A stretch of 64,000 bases of DNA, taken from NCBI RefSeq assembly GCF_900108345.1, contig NZ_FNVV01000013.1, positions 656,944-720,943 on the forward strand, read 5' to 3'. Within the stretch, counting starts at the first letter, position 1; every line of letters begins with the position of its first letter. This stretch comes from Bacteroides ndongoniae (GTDB lineage Bacteria > Bacteroidota > Bacteroidia > Bacteroidales > Bacteroidaceae). The notes below the pieces were generated by a model. That model saw nothing but the letters and a program-made list of their open reading frames with translations. It was not told the origin of the DNA and made no database searches. This document shows, piece by piece, positions 44,201 to 51,574 of the stretch. Both the position numbers and the translations under genes were made by a program.

Positions 44201-46208
44201 TATCTATCCACCGCTCGCCCATGTTGATGTCGAGTTCTTCATAGGGTATCGGTTCGGGTATGGCGTTCTCCAGTGCCTTTGCAGACGCTTCGACCCATTC
44301 TTTCTCCTTTCCGGTGAGGTCAGGGAGAAATGAAAGTGTCTCTTGCTGCTTGGCTATGACATTTCCGGCAAGGAACTTCCCTTTGTGCTCCCATTCTCCG
44401 GCTGCCGGATTGTAGAAGATTTCCCCTTGCAGGGCTTCGATGATTTCTTCTTCGTCCTTGCCTGTGGCTTGTGCCATGTAGTCCATATCGACCTTGCCGT
44501 AAAAGTTCAGACTGCTTGCCAGAGCTTCTATTGGTGTGAGCGTTTCCGTGTCGTTTATCTTTTTGAAAGCAACGGGTTCACGCATGATGTCGGCTTTGAA
44601 GATGTCCCTGCCGACCTGCATTTCTATCGTGAACACCTCCGTACCGAGACTGTCGAGCATGATAAACTCCTTGTTGTCGTTATCGTGGAAGAATCCCCAT
44701 TTGGCAACAAAGGCGTCATATAGGGCATTGAGTTGTTTACGGAACTCCGGGTACTCCTTTTGTTCTTCCCGTTCCCTGCCGGACAGCTCGAAATACGCCT
44801 TGCGTATGGGGAAATAGTCGGCGGCCCTGTCCGTGTTTACCTTGCCATCGTCCACCGGCACGAAATCGACGGCTGTCTCCGTGTAACGGCTCGACTTGCG
44901 GAACCGGAGCGTACCTACCTGCCCCTCGAAAACGACCATTGCGCCGTTCTTCATCCATGTTTCCATGTCCTCTGTGTAGGCACGTATGCCTTTGGCTGTC
45001 TGCGGCTCGCCGAAAAGAGACATCTGTACGGGGGCGTTGTCTTGGCCGTGACCGCCGAAAAGAGCCTTGCGAAAATAGCGGTCGAAATCGTATTTGAGCA
45101 GTGCGGAAAGGTATTGGGACATGGCGTTTTCATCGCCAAACCACTGGTATTTGCGAACGTACTTTCCGAACTGGTTCAGCGCAATGCGACTGTCCGTGGC
45201 AAGGGCGGTCTTGGGGAGGGTAAAGATTTTATTCGCATAGTCGGTCATTGTTCCTGCCGTGTCGGCCTTTTCCTTGGAGACCTGCAAAAACATCTTCTCC
45301 CGTAACGAGAGGGTCGCCTTGCGGCTGTGTTTCTGGAATATCAAGAGGTCGCTCCCTACCTCTATGCCACTTGTCTGCATGAAAAGGGTATCGGGCAGCC
45401 GTAGGGCCGTTATGAGGTCGGCATGGTTGACGAGGTACTCGCGCACGAACTTGTTGCCCGGTGTGTCGGCAATTCCTCTCGGCGCAACGAACGCCAGTAG
45501 GCCGCCCTCGTTCAACAGCTCCATTGCCTTGACAAAAAAGTAGTTGTGTATGGTCTTGGCTGACTGTTCGTACATGCCGCCTTTCTTCCACATTTCCGCA
45601 TCGAATACCCGGAAATTGCCGAACGGGATATTCGAGGCGATAACATCGAAGCTCCCATGCTCCAGATGCTGGTCGGCTATCGTCTCGAAACCTGCCGTTA
45701 CCGTGGTTGTCTTATCATGCAGAAGCGACAGGATAAGTCCCGTAAGGCAATCTTTTTCAAAGGCGTAACCGCGAGTGTCGGGCATGGCGACGGGCAGAAA
45801 ACCGCCGATTCCCGCACTGGGTTCGAGAAAGGTGCGCATTTGCAGGCCGTTATCCATGAATGTGGCGTGTATCTGCCGGGCTACTGCGTCTATGAGGAAT
45901 TTCGGCGTGTAAAAAGCGGTCAGGACGGAGGATTTTATACTGTCGATGACGGCTTGCCGCATGGCATCGTCATAATAAGGATATGCTTCTATCAGGTCTT
46001 GCAACCTGTGGATATGCTCGGCCACATCATTGCTGACGGTGTGTTCCGTTCCTATGCTCAACACGTCTTTAATACCCCCGAAACCGGAATATCGGGATAA
46101 TACCTCTTTCTCTTGGTCGGTGGCCTGTCGGTCGTCGATACGGATTTTCATTGCCGTTGCAATGGCTTCCACGTTTGCCACCAGTGATTTCAATTTGTTG
46201 TAACTCAT
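41232..46208 (-). CDS. Giant DNA methyltransferase-helicase fusion protein
   Basis: 1658 residues. N-terminal N6-adenine methyltransferase: LEPSAGIGGFLPVA near residue 129 (SAM-binding motif I) and VIASNIPFGNF near 190 (NPPF-like catalytic motif, here NIPF). Then a superfamily-2 helicase: Walker A HEVGTGKTMIM near 839, a DEAH-like box VDECHCYKN near 1005, and motif VI EQRNGRAVRKGN near 1342. A coiled-coil C-terminus (about 1460-1640) follows. Such proteins are a hallmark of Bacteroides conjugative elements and related phage DarB-type proteins, thought to protect incoming DNA from restriction. Single gene behind divergent leader G. Confidence 0.92.
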   Translation of the reverse strand: MSYNKLKSLVANVEAIATAMKIRIDDRQATDQEKEVLSRYSGFGGIKDVLSIGTEHTVSNDVAEHIHRLQDLIEAYPYYDDAMRQAVIDSIKSSVLTAFYTPKFLIDAVARQIHATFMDNGLQMRTFLEPSAGIGGFLPVAMPDTRGYAFEKDCLTGLILSLLHDKTTTVTAGFETIADQHLEHGSFDVIASNIPFGNFRVFDAEMWKKGGMYEQSAKTIHNYFFVKAMELLNEGGLLAFVAPRGIADTPGNKFVREYLVNHADLITALRLPDTLFMQTSGIEVGSDLLIFQKHSRKATLSLREKMFLQVSKEKADTAGTMTDYANKIFTLPKTALATDSRIALNQFGKYVRKYQWFGDENAMSQYLSALLKYDFDRYFRKALFGGHGQDNAPVQMSLFGEPQTAKGIRAYTEDMETWMKNGAMVVFEGQVGTLRFRKSSRYTETAVDFVPVDDGKVNTDRAADYFPIRKAYFELSGREREEQKEYPEFRKQLNALYDAFVAKWGFFHDNDNKEFIMLDSLGTEVFTIEMQVGRDIFKADIMREPVAFKKINDTETLTPIEALASSLNFYGKVDMDYMAQATGKDEEEIIEALQGEIFYNPAAGEWEHKGKFLAGNVIAKQQETLSFLPDLTGKEKEWVEASAKALENAIPEPIPYEELDINMGERWIDTKLYADFASELFGVGANVMYFDVNDTYLIRLQGYSPVAYNTYSVRSYNGEDLFVHALHDTVPEITREEYRDGSKVRVPDEEAIQEAAAKIQEIRERFNQWLDNEPLEVRDELVRTYNERFNCYVRPHYDGSAQTFPGLSFEQFSYDSLYPSQKDAIWMIKQNGGGICWHEVGTGKTMIMCVAAYELKRLGMVQKPLIIGLKANVHEIADTFRKAYPAAKVLYPGKEDFTPANRKEVFSKIKNNNWDCIILTHDQFSKIPQSEETMYDIFSEELADVERSLEVLEQSTMRYRSGRMQKGLETRKQNLKAKLAELQMKIDRRKDDTVDFRLMGIDHIFVDECHCYKNLMFQTRHTRVAGIGNAQGSQRAMNLLFAIRDIQRRTGKDLGATFLSGTVVVNALTELYVMFKYLRPRELKRQQVSCFDAWAAIFTKKTADYELNVTGTIKRKERFRTYIKVPELAMFLREITDYRTADMINLDVPDKNVRFLSSAPTIQQEEMIGRLVAFAHSGQWEDLGLDIPQPDNLDKAKMLVATNVARKMSLDMRLLGDKFGDDGNNKASICARTIYDYYVRSTANRGTQFVFSDLSTYKPNEWNIYSDIKDKLVAMGIPADEIQFIQCAKTERARKKLFADMNSGRVRVLFGSTSMLGTGVNAQERAVAVHHLEIPWRPADMEQRNGRAVRKGNTVKLWGNNTVDVVIYGTEKTLDAYKFNLLKNKQMFINQINNGTIAVRRIDEDAMDEDNGMNFAEFVALLSGNTDLLEKTKLDNKIMQLEKEQAIFKKDRIRAERKIAANQEDMIKAESAAERMTQDWEYITSYTGDRTTRLLNLAQATAEETGRELHRISKTYRNGAISTIGTYAGLNLSVYSEYDKGGTFYRNTFLVEGVSGLKYRCGISGALPLGFVESSRYPQAALEKLPGMIEEQRQKIAKLESEIPTLETIIARKWSKADELARLKQECNALQHRIDESMKEAERTQPVLSGHEAGDKAA

Positions 46209-46212
46209 AATT

Positions 46213-46410
46213 TAACCTTGTTTTTGTTTCCCTCTGTTCGGCCTGTTTGCGACCGCAGGGATTATTTTTCTGCCCTTTGAAGGTGGCAGGGACAATCGAA
46301 CAAGGCTGAAGCGAAAAAATACGCTCGACAACGGAGAGGAAGATTTTTACGCCTCACTCGCGGCGTAGCCGGCATTGGCAGGATTGGAACTGCCGGATAC
46401 CTTTGCGGAA
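46213..46410 (-). promoter_or_regulatory. Repeated leader element, divergent copy G
   Basis: Upstream of 46208. Stem GCGAAAAAAT (46311-46320) / ATTTTTACGC (46343-46352), with the family apical ACGCT and GAGAGGAAGA. Outward perfect TACCTTTG at 46398-46405 with TTGG exactly 19 bases upstream, i.e. a full promoter pointing away from the gene. Confidence 0.72.
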
Positions 46411-46574
46411 AAATAATACCCCGCAGGTCGCTGCAAGGCTGGGCACGGAAACCGACAGCTAAAAGAGGGAGGTATGAGAATGGGTACAAGGGCAACAGGA
46501 CGAAACGGGCATAGAAAAGGAGAAAATCATCGTATAACAGGGCATCGTGCCGTCGGCAGACCGAAATACAAAAC

Positions 46575-46599
46575 CCGTATCGAGCCTTACCCGATACGG
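46575..46599 (-). terminator. Terminator of the 47534-46620 module
   Basis: CCGTATCG (46575-46582) pairs with CGATACGG (46592-46599). On the minus strand GTTTTGTATTTC follows. Confidence 0.75.
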
Positions 46600-46619
46600 A
46601 TTATAGTTTCATTGTACAA

Positions 46620-47009
46620 TCAGTCGATGTCGTAACCTATCATGTATTCATCGTTGATAAGCAAGTAATAGTAACCGTTCAGACAGCCGCGATATTCCTT
46701 GCTAAAACCAGCCATCACATCGCCGTTTTCTCGCGGCTCGCACCATAGCGTACCGTCATATCCGCGAAAGTCGAAACGCACGGTAGAAAACTGTTTACCC
46801 TGTTTCACGGCTTCCCTGAAAAGGTGCATATCCACACTACCGCAATATTTTTCGATTGTGGAAAGCCGGATACACTGGCCGTCTATGCGTGTGCCGGTCG
46901 TAATGCGGTTCTCGTAAAGGGATTTTTCCAAATCGGCATTGGCGATTTTACGCAGCCAGTCATTCGCGTGTGTAGCGAGCTGGGCAAGTTTCTGGTATTT
47001 TAAAATCAT
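46620..47009 (-). CDS. Accessory protein of unknown function
   Basis: 129 residues from the ATG at 47009 (MILKYQKLAQLATHANDWLR). The longer open frame upstream overlaps the preceding gene in another frame and looks non-coding. Contains FDFRGYDGTLWCEPRENGDV and a C-terminal GCLNGYYYLLINDEYMIGYD. Its start lies within the end of the 46960 gene (50-base overlap). Confidence 0.62.
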   Translation of the reverse strand: MILKYQKLAQLATHANDWLRKIANADLEKSLYENRITTGTRIDGQCIRLSTIEKYCGSVDMHLFREAVKQGKQFSTVRFDFRGYDGTLWCEPRENGDVMAGFSKEYRGCLNGYYYLLINDEYMIGYDID

Positions 47010-47253
47010 TTTCCTGTCCGTGTCCACTGCCTGCCTCCTGCTCTTGGGACGGGTAATATATCTCCTCGATACTTGCCCAGTTCGTAAAAATATAGCCTCT
47101 TTTCCGTTTCCCCGGTGCGACAATGCCGATGACATTTTCGTTACGGTTGATAAACAAACGCCTGCGTTTCCCCTCAATCTTTACATACAATGACGTAGGG
47201 TTTTGTTCGTTGCGGAGATAGGCTTCCGCCGGGTGAATAGTAAATGCTTCCAT
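46960..47253 (-). CDS. Small beta-rich protein of unknown function
   Basis: 97 residues: FTIHPAEAYLRNEQNPTSLY, IEGKRRRLFINRNENVIGIV, then a hydrophilic tail. Its 3' end overlaps the next gene by 50 bases, a tight arrangement implying translational coupling. Function unknown. Confidence 0.6.
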   Translation of the reverse strand: MEAFTIHPAEAYLRNEQNPTSLYVKIEGKRRRLFINRNENVIGIVAPGKRKRGYIFTNWASIEEIYYPSQEQEAGSGHGQENDFKIPETCPARYTRE

Positions 47254-47309
47254 ATCTGCAAATCATTAAGTTCTGTTTTTCTCGTTGTTGAATTTTCGGG
47301 GCTTGCGGT

Positions 47310-47534
47310 TCAGGGCTTCGGGATTTCGCCCGTTCTTTGCAGTACCCCGTCCCGATAGAACTCGATAATACCGGGCTTGAAGCCCATCTCGCCGAGGGCT
47401 ACATACTTGATATAATCCCGGTATTTTTCGCCGGAAAAGTTCTTGCCGCATAAGTTGTTGAAGAACATCGGGATAGAAAACCCGTCCTCGCTCGACAGCA
47501 CCACTTTGCCGTCCTGTCTGATTTCATCTGTCAT
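47310..47534 (-). CDS. Small protein of unknown function, first gene of its module
   Basis: 74 residues: TDEIRQDGKVVLSSEDGFSI, LCGKNFSGEKYRDYIKYVAL, ending GVLQRTGEIPKP. Soluble. The region upstream (47575-47640) has the TTTCCCTGCTTTCG tract of the leader family, but I could not find the hairpin there. Confidence 0.58.
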   Translation of the reverse strand: MTDEIRQDGKVVLSSEDGFSIPMFFNNLCGKNFSGEKYRDYIKYVALGEMGFKPGIIEFYRDGVLQRTGEIPKP

Positions 47535-47856
47535 ACTCGTTTTGTTTTTAAGAGTTCGTTAAACATTGAAAGCCGTTTTTTTCTTTCCCTGCTTTCGCCT
47601 TGCGGTGCAGGTCTGTTTTTCGACTTTTTAAGGCAGAGAGAGGATAAAGCATCGGCATAATGAGCCAAACCCGGATAGAAAACCGACTATGCAATGGTCT
47701 GTTTTCGCCATCCGAATGGAATGCGGCTTGGCGTTTATGCGCTTTGTCCTACATTCGCCGACAAAAAGAGAAAGGCAGATCCGCCAACGTGAGAGAGAAA
47801 ATTGCCGATACAACAGAAAAAAAACGGCGACAGGCAGGAGAAACTACCCCGAAAAA

Positions 47857-47887
47857 TTTGCGCCGCAACAGGATTTATGTAATTTTG
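47857..47887 (+). promoter_or_regulatory. Canonical Bacteroidota promoter of the AAA ATPase gene
   Basis: TTTG at 47857-47860, 19-base spacer, TAATTTTG at 47880-47887. Both boxes and the spacing match the consensus. This contrasts with the leader-driven genes to the left. Confidence 0.85.
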
Positions 47888-47917
47888 CAGTCGTATTTCA
47901 AAATTGCATAAACAAAT

Positions 47918-49087
47918 ATGGAGACAAAATATATACGCAGGGAATTATCCGCCGTGATAGAAGAGGCGTACCGTTACTTTTCGGTCATAACCGTTACCGG
48001 GCCCCGACAGTCCGGCAAGACGACGCTGATCCGTAATCTGTTTCCGCACCTGCCGTACTACTCTTTGGAGAACCTCGACGTGCGGAGCTTTGCCGAAAAC
48101 GACCCGGTCGCTTTTCTGAACCAGCACACGGAGGGCATGATTCTCGACGAAGTGCATAATGCCCCGAACCTTTTGTCGTATATCCAAGGTATGGTGGACG
48201 CTGATGCAGACCGACGCTTCATCCTTTCGGGCAGTTCGCAGTTCGCCATGCTGAAAAAGGTTACTCAGTCCTTGGCGGGACGTACCGCTGTATTCGAGCT
48301 GCTGCCCATGTCCTACTCCGAGATACGGGAGATAGCTGCCGATACGCCGCTCGACCATCTGTTGTTTAACGGGTTCTATCCCGCCATTTATTCAGGGCGC
48401 AACGTACCCAAATTCCTATATCCGGCGTACATGAAAACCTATCTGGACAAGGACGTGCGCGATTTGTTGCAAATCAAGGACATGATGCAGTTCCACACGT
48501 TTATCCGGTTATGTGCCGGGCGTATCGGCTCGTTGTTCAAAGCCTCCGAGCTGGCGAACGAAATCGGCATCAGTTCCCATACGGTTACAGCGTGGCTGTC
48601 TGTATTGCAGGCATCCTATATCGTGGCCCTACTGCCACCATATTTCGAAAATACGCGCAAACGGCTGACCAAAACGCCCAAACTCTACTTCACGGACACG
48701 GGGCTTGCCTGCCATTTGCTCGGCATCGAATCGCCGGAACAGCTTGCAAGGGATAAAATGCGGGGAGCGTTGTTCGAAAATTTCATCGTAACGGAAGCGT
48801 TGAAACGGAGATACAACCAAGGTAAGGAGAGCAACCTCTATTTCTACCGGGATTCGAACCAGAACGAGGTCGATTTGTTGTTGAAAAAAGGTTCGGAATT
48901 TTACGGTATCGAAATCAAGTCGGCAATGACTTACCATGCTGATTTTGAAAAGGCATTAAAACAGATGGACGGCTGGGTCAAAGGTCCTGTAGAGGGCAAG
49001 GCGGTGATCTATGCAGGCACGCTCGAAAACACCGCAGGGGAAATCAAACTCTTGAATTACACTCATCTGGACAATGTGCTGGATTGA
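47918..49087 (+). CDS. AAA ATPase with DUF4143 domain
   Basis: 389 residues. Walker A GPRQSGKTTLI near residues 28-38, Walker B GMILDEVHN near 73-81, sensor ILSGSSQF. The C-terminal DUF4143 part contains LYFTDTGLACHLLG, ALFENFIVTE and FYRDSNQNEVDLLLKK (nuclease-like fold). Common stand-alone cargo genes of bacteria. Role here unknown. It has its own canonical promoter and the opposite strand to the left-hand modules. Confidence 0.9.
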   Translation: METKYIRRELSAVIEEAYRYFSVITVTGPRQSGKTTLIRNLFPHLPYYSLENLDVRSFAENDPVAFLNQHTEGMILDEVHNAPNLLSYIQGMVDADADRRFILSGSSQFAMLKKVTQSLAGRTAVFELLPMSYSEIREIAADTPLDHLLFNGFYPAIYSGRNVPKFLYPAYMKTYLDKDVRDLLQIKDMMQFHTFIRLCAGRIGSLFKASELANEIGISSHTVTAWLSVLQASYIVALLPPYFENTRKRLTKTPKLYFTDTGLACHLLGIESPEQLARDKMRGALFENFIVTEALKRRYNQGKESNLYFYRDSNQNEVDLLLKKGSEFYGIEIKSAMTYHADFEKALKQMDGWVKGPVEGKAVIYAGTLENTAGEIKLLNYTHLDNVLD

Positions 49088-49154
49088 TTTCGAAGGAGAC
49101 AAAAGGTACCGTCAATCAACCTAAACGATATAGACGTATTTAATCCGGCCGATT

Positions 49155-49973
49155 ATGGAAGCGAAACTTTGGTTTATTCTTTTGTGCAGTGTCGTGGCTC
49201 TTCTCCTATATGTCATCGGTTTCTGGAGAAGGAAGGCCGGAGAAGCGGCATTCGCAGCCGCACGGGCAGCCGCTACCGCCGAGGATCGTGACCGTTATTG
49301 CCGTCTGGCTGTCATGGCGGGCCATCGGGAGGCCTGCAAGATGTTCTGTCTTGCCCGTTCGGACTTTTTCGAGGACCACCGACCGCTCGAACCGTTCAAG
49401 TCACACGGGATAAAGGTCGTTTTCTACGGGTATTACTATCCTTCGCGGTACACAGACCTGCTCAACGAAGAACAGCGTGCGTTCTGCCGTTCCCTCTACC
49501 AGTTCAAAGAGGGTGAGAATCACGGTATCGGCTTTTTCAAGGCATGTATGTCCGCCTTGAAGCTGGACGATGCCCCTTACCACATCATGTTCATGCCGTG
49601 CAGCGACGAGTTCAAGTATGCCCGGCGGTTCAAGCGTCTTGACTGGTACATTAGGACCCATCGGAAGGGACGGACTTCGGGGCTGTACGATGTCGATGTG
49701 TTCGAGCCACGCGACAGCCTGCACGAGGCCAAGGGCGGCGAAAACCGCATCCTTGAAAGGAACTACCGGATTACGGGGGATATAAAAGGGAAACAGGTCA
49801 TCATCGTGGATGACGTGCTGACGAGCGGACAGAGTATGGCTGACTACAAGGAGGAGATAGAGCGGTGCGGTGGCAAAGTGGTGGCGGCCATTTTCTATGG
49901 CAAGACCGTCAGCGTACCGCCGATGTTACTGGTAAAGGCTGTGGTCTGGGGCGGCTACATTAAAACTGGTTGA
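49155..49973 (+). CDS. Membrane-anchored ComF-like phosphoribosyltransferase
   Basis: 272 residues. An N-terminal membrane segment (about 5-24) is followed by a short helical region. A cysteine-poor middle leads to a type I phosphoribosyltransferase signature VIIVDDVLTSGQSM (about 215-228), the PRPP-binding loop with the acidic pair. ComF family members carry this motif and take part in DNA uptake; here no zinc finger is seen. Membrane tethering of such a domain is unusual. Function in transfer is inference. Confidence 0.75.
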   Translation: MEAKLWFILLCSVVALLLYVIGFWRRKAGEAAFAAARAAATAEDRDRYCRLAVMAGHREACKMFCLARSDFFEDHRPLEPFKSHGIKVVFYGYYYPSRYTDLLNEEQRAFCRSLYQFKEGENHGIGFFKACMSALKLDDAPYHIMFMPCSDEFKYARRFKRLDWYIRTHRKGRTSGLYDVDVFEPRDSLHEAKGGENRILERNYRITGDIKGKQVIIVDDVLTSGQSMADYKEEIERCGGKVVAAIFYGKTVSVPPMLLVKAVVWGGYIKTG

Positions 49974-50110
49974 AAAAAATTGTTGAAACCAGCAATATGA
50001 AAGAACAAATAGAATGGGAAAGAAGAGGTTACGCTATTTGCTGAAAGGCTTCCGCATATCGGGTAAACAGCATAACCTCCAAAGTTCTGTAAATAGTTTT
50101 TAGGCTTGTA

Positions 50111-50593
50111 TTATATAATTTCCTGCCACTTTTTTTGCCTATGCTTATAAAATTTGAGAGCCCACCAAGCTGCAAACTGAGTTAAATAACCCGCATGCAA
50201 TTCAATACTATCTGTATATCTTGTAACATTTTCTGCAATCTTTTCCATTTGAATATAATGATTCCATATAGTTACTCTTTTATTATACTCATTTGAAACT
50301 ATCTCTCTTGACTTTTTGTCTATCTTAATTATGCTTATTGTATGTTTTCCAATAGGGATAAATCTATGAAGGAACAATTTGAAGCAAAATGTCTCTCCCT
50401 CTTTCCAGACGGAAGGAACATCGTCATAGGATATAAAACTTGCTTTGGGTTTACAAATCTCCCTTAAAGTATCAATATCTTGAATCTTACACCAAATATT
50501 TTCAATGTCAGTTTCAAATACTGATGTCACTACAATTTTGCAACCTACAACTCTTTTGCCGTCCCGTGTCGTTAAACAAATCTTTTTTATCAT
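50111..50593 (-). CDS. SRPBCC/START-like small protein
   Basis: 160 residues, AT-rich. The pattern (VTSVFETDIENIWCKIQDID, FIPIGKHTISIIKIDKKSRE, NHYIQMEKIAENVTRYTDSI) resembles polyketide-cyclase/START-like SRPBCC proteins, which bind small hydrophobic ligands. It diverges from the LuxR-type regulator and shares a promoter region with it, so it may be its target. Confidence 0.6.
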   Translation of the reverse strand: MIKKICLTTRDGKRVVGCKIVVTSVFETDIENIWCKIQDIDTLREICKPKASFISYDDVPSVWKEGETFCFKLFLHRFIPIGKHTISIIKIDKKSREIVSNEYNKRVTIWNHYIQMEKIAENVTRYTDSIELHAGYLTQFAAWWALKFYKHRQKKWQEII

Positions 50594-50649
50594 ACAGAAA
50601 CAATTAAAACATTAAACATCTATTTATCTTATACTTATACTCTTTTGCG

Positions 50650-50667
50650 TATCTTTGTGCAAAGATA
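50650..50667. promoter_or_regulatory. Palindromic divergent -7 boxes
   Basis: TATCTTTG at 50650-50657 and its reverse complement CAAAGATA at 50660-50667 form a perfect palindrome. Each strand therefore has a perfect TAnnTTTG, one facing the LuxR-type gene, one facing the SRPBCC-like gene. Confidence 0.75.
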
Positions 50668-50745
50668 GATGCTATATACTCCAAGGGCAATAGTCATTTA
50701 TAATGAGTACAGTTTAACTGTTTAATAATAAATGTTGTAGCAAGC

Positions 50746-51516
50746 ATGATGATTGATGAAATAGAACAGAAAATCATAAATATACTTCCAACATCAAACA
50801 CTATGTTTGATGAAATTGATTATTCCATTCTTGAAAAAAGGAAAGAAGACTGGATTAAACTTTCAGAAATTACGCATAGTATTGTATTGGTGTTTGATTG
50901 CTACACTAATAAATTTGTTTTTGTTTCTGACAATATTCCTAAATTATATGGAGTTGATTCCCGCAGGTTGTTTGTTGACGGACATCGGCAGGTTATAGAA
51001 CTTATACATCCGGACGATATAGATTATGGATTACTTGTAAGAAAGAAAATCTATTCGATATTACGTTCATTCTCCGATGCAGAAAAGATGAACTATAAAG
51101 CCATTCATGAAATGAGGATAAGAAATGTCCGAGGTGAATATATCCGCATAATAGAACAGGAACAAGTTCTTGAGTTGGATAAATCGGGAAATATTTGGCT
51201 TATGCTGTCAGTTATTGACATTGATGCAAACCAAGAACTGGAAATAACCAAAAGCCATCTGTATAACTTAAAAACAGGAGACCAGATTTTTATAGATTTA
51301 TCTGATACATTGAATGAGCCTTTGACAAATAGAGAATTAGAAGTCTTACGTTTGATGAAGCAAGGTTTGTTAAGCAAGGAAATTGCAGATACCCTGCAAA
51401 TTAGCATTAACACTGTAAATAGTCATAGGCAAAACATATTGCAAAAGTTAAAAGCAAATAATTCTGCTGAAGCTATAAATTTTGCCCAAAGACTGTGCCT
51501 ATTTGACAAAAAATGA
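50746..51516 (+). CDS. PAS-domain LuxR-type transcription regulator
   Basis: 256 residues. A PAS-like domain (about 38-160) contains VLVFDCYTNKFVFVSDNIPK, followed by a LuxR helix-turn-helix (about 190-250): LTNRELEVLRLMKQGLLSKE, ISINTVNSHRQNILQKL. No receiver domain. It is AT-rich, unlike the tra genes. It probably senses a ligand through PAS and may control the divergent SRPBCC-like gene. Confidence 0.87.
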   Translation: MMIDEIEQKIINILPTSNTMFDEIDYSILEKRKEDWIKLSEITHSIVLVFDCYTNKFVFVSDNIPKLYGVDSRRLFVDGHRQVIELIHPDDIDYGLLVRKKIYSILRSFSDAEKMNYKAIHEMRIRNVRGEYIRIIEQEQVLELDKSGNIWLMLSVIDIDANQELEITKSHLYNLKTGDQIFIDLSDTLNEPLTNRELEVLRLMKQGLLSKEIADTLQISINTVNSHRQNILQKLKANNSAEAINFAQRLCLFDKK

Positions 51517-51574
51517 TATTCTTGTTCCCGTTTCATAGAAACAGATAAGGTAAGAAGAATAAAATCATGGACAA

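Noticed and set aside
47010-47177. Longer start for the 46620 gene
   Set aside because: The extension overlaps the 46960 gene in another frame; protein-like character begins at the ATG at 47009.
19888-47534. CRISPR array
   Set aside because: Repeated elements are 200 bp leaders and motif clusters, not short repeats with regular unique spacers; no cas genes.
51517-51574. Terminator between the LuxR-type and M23 genes
   Set aside because: Only a very short stem is possible; no convincing hairpin with T-run.
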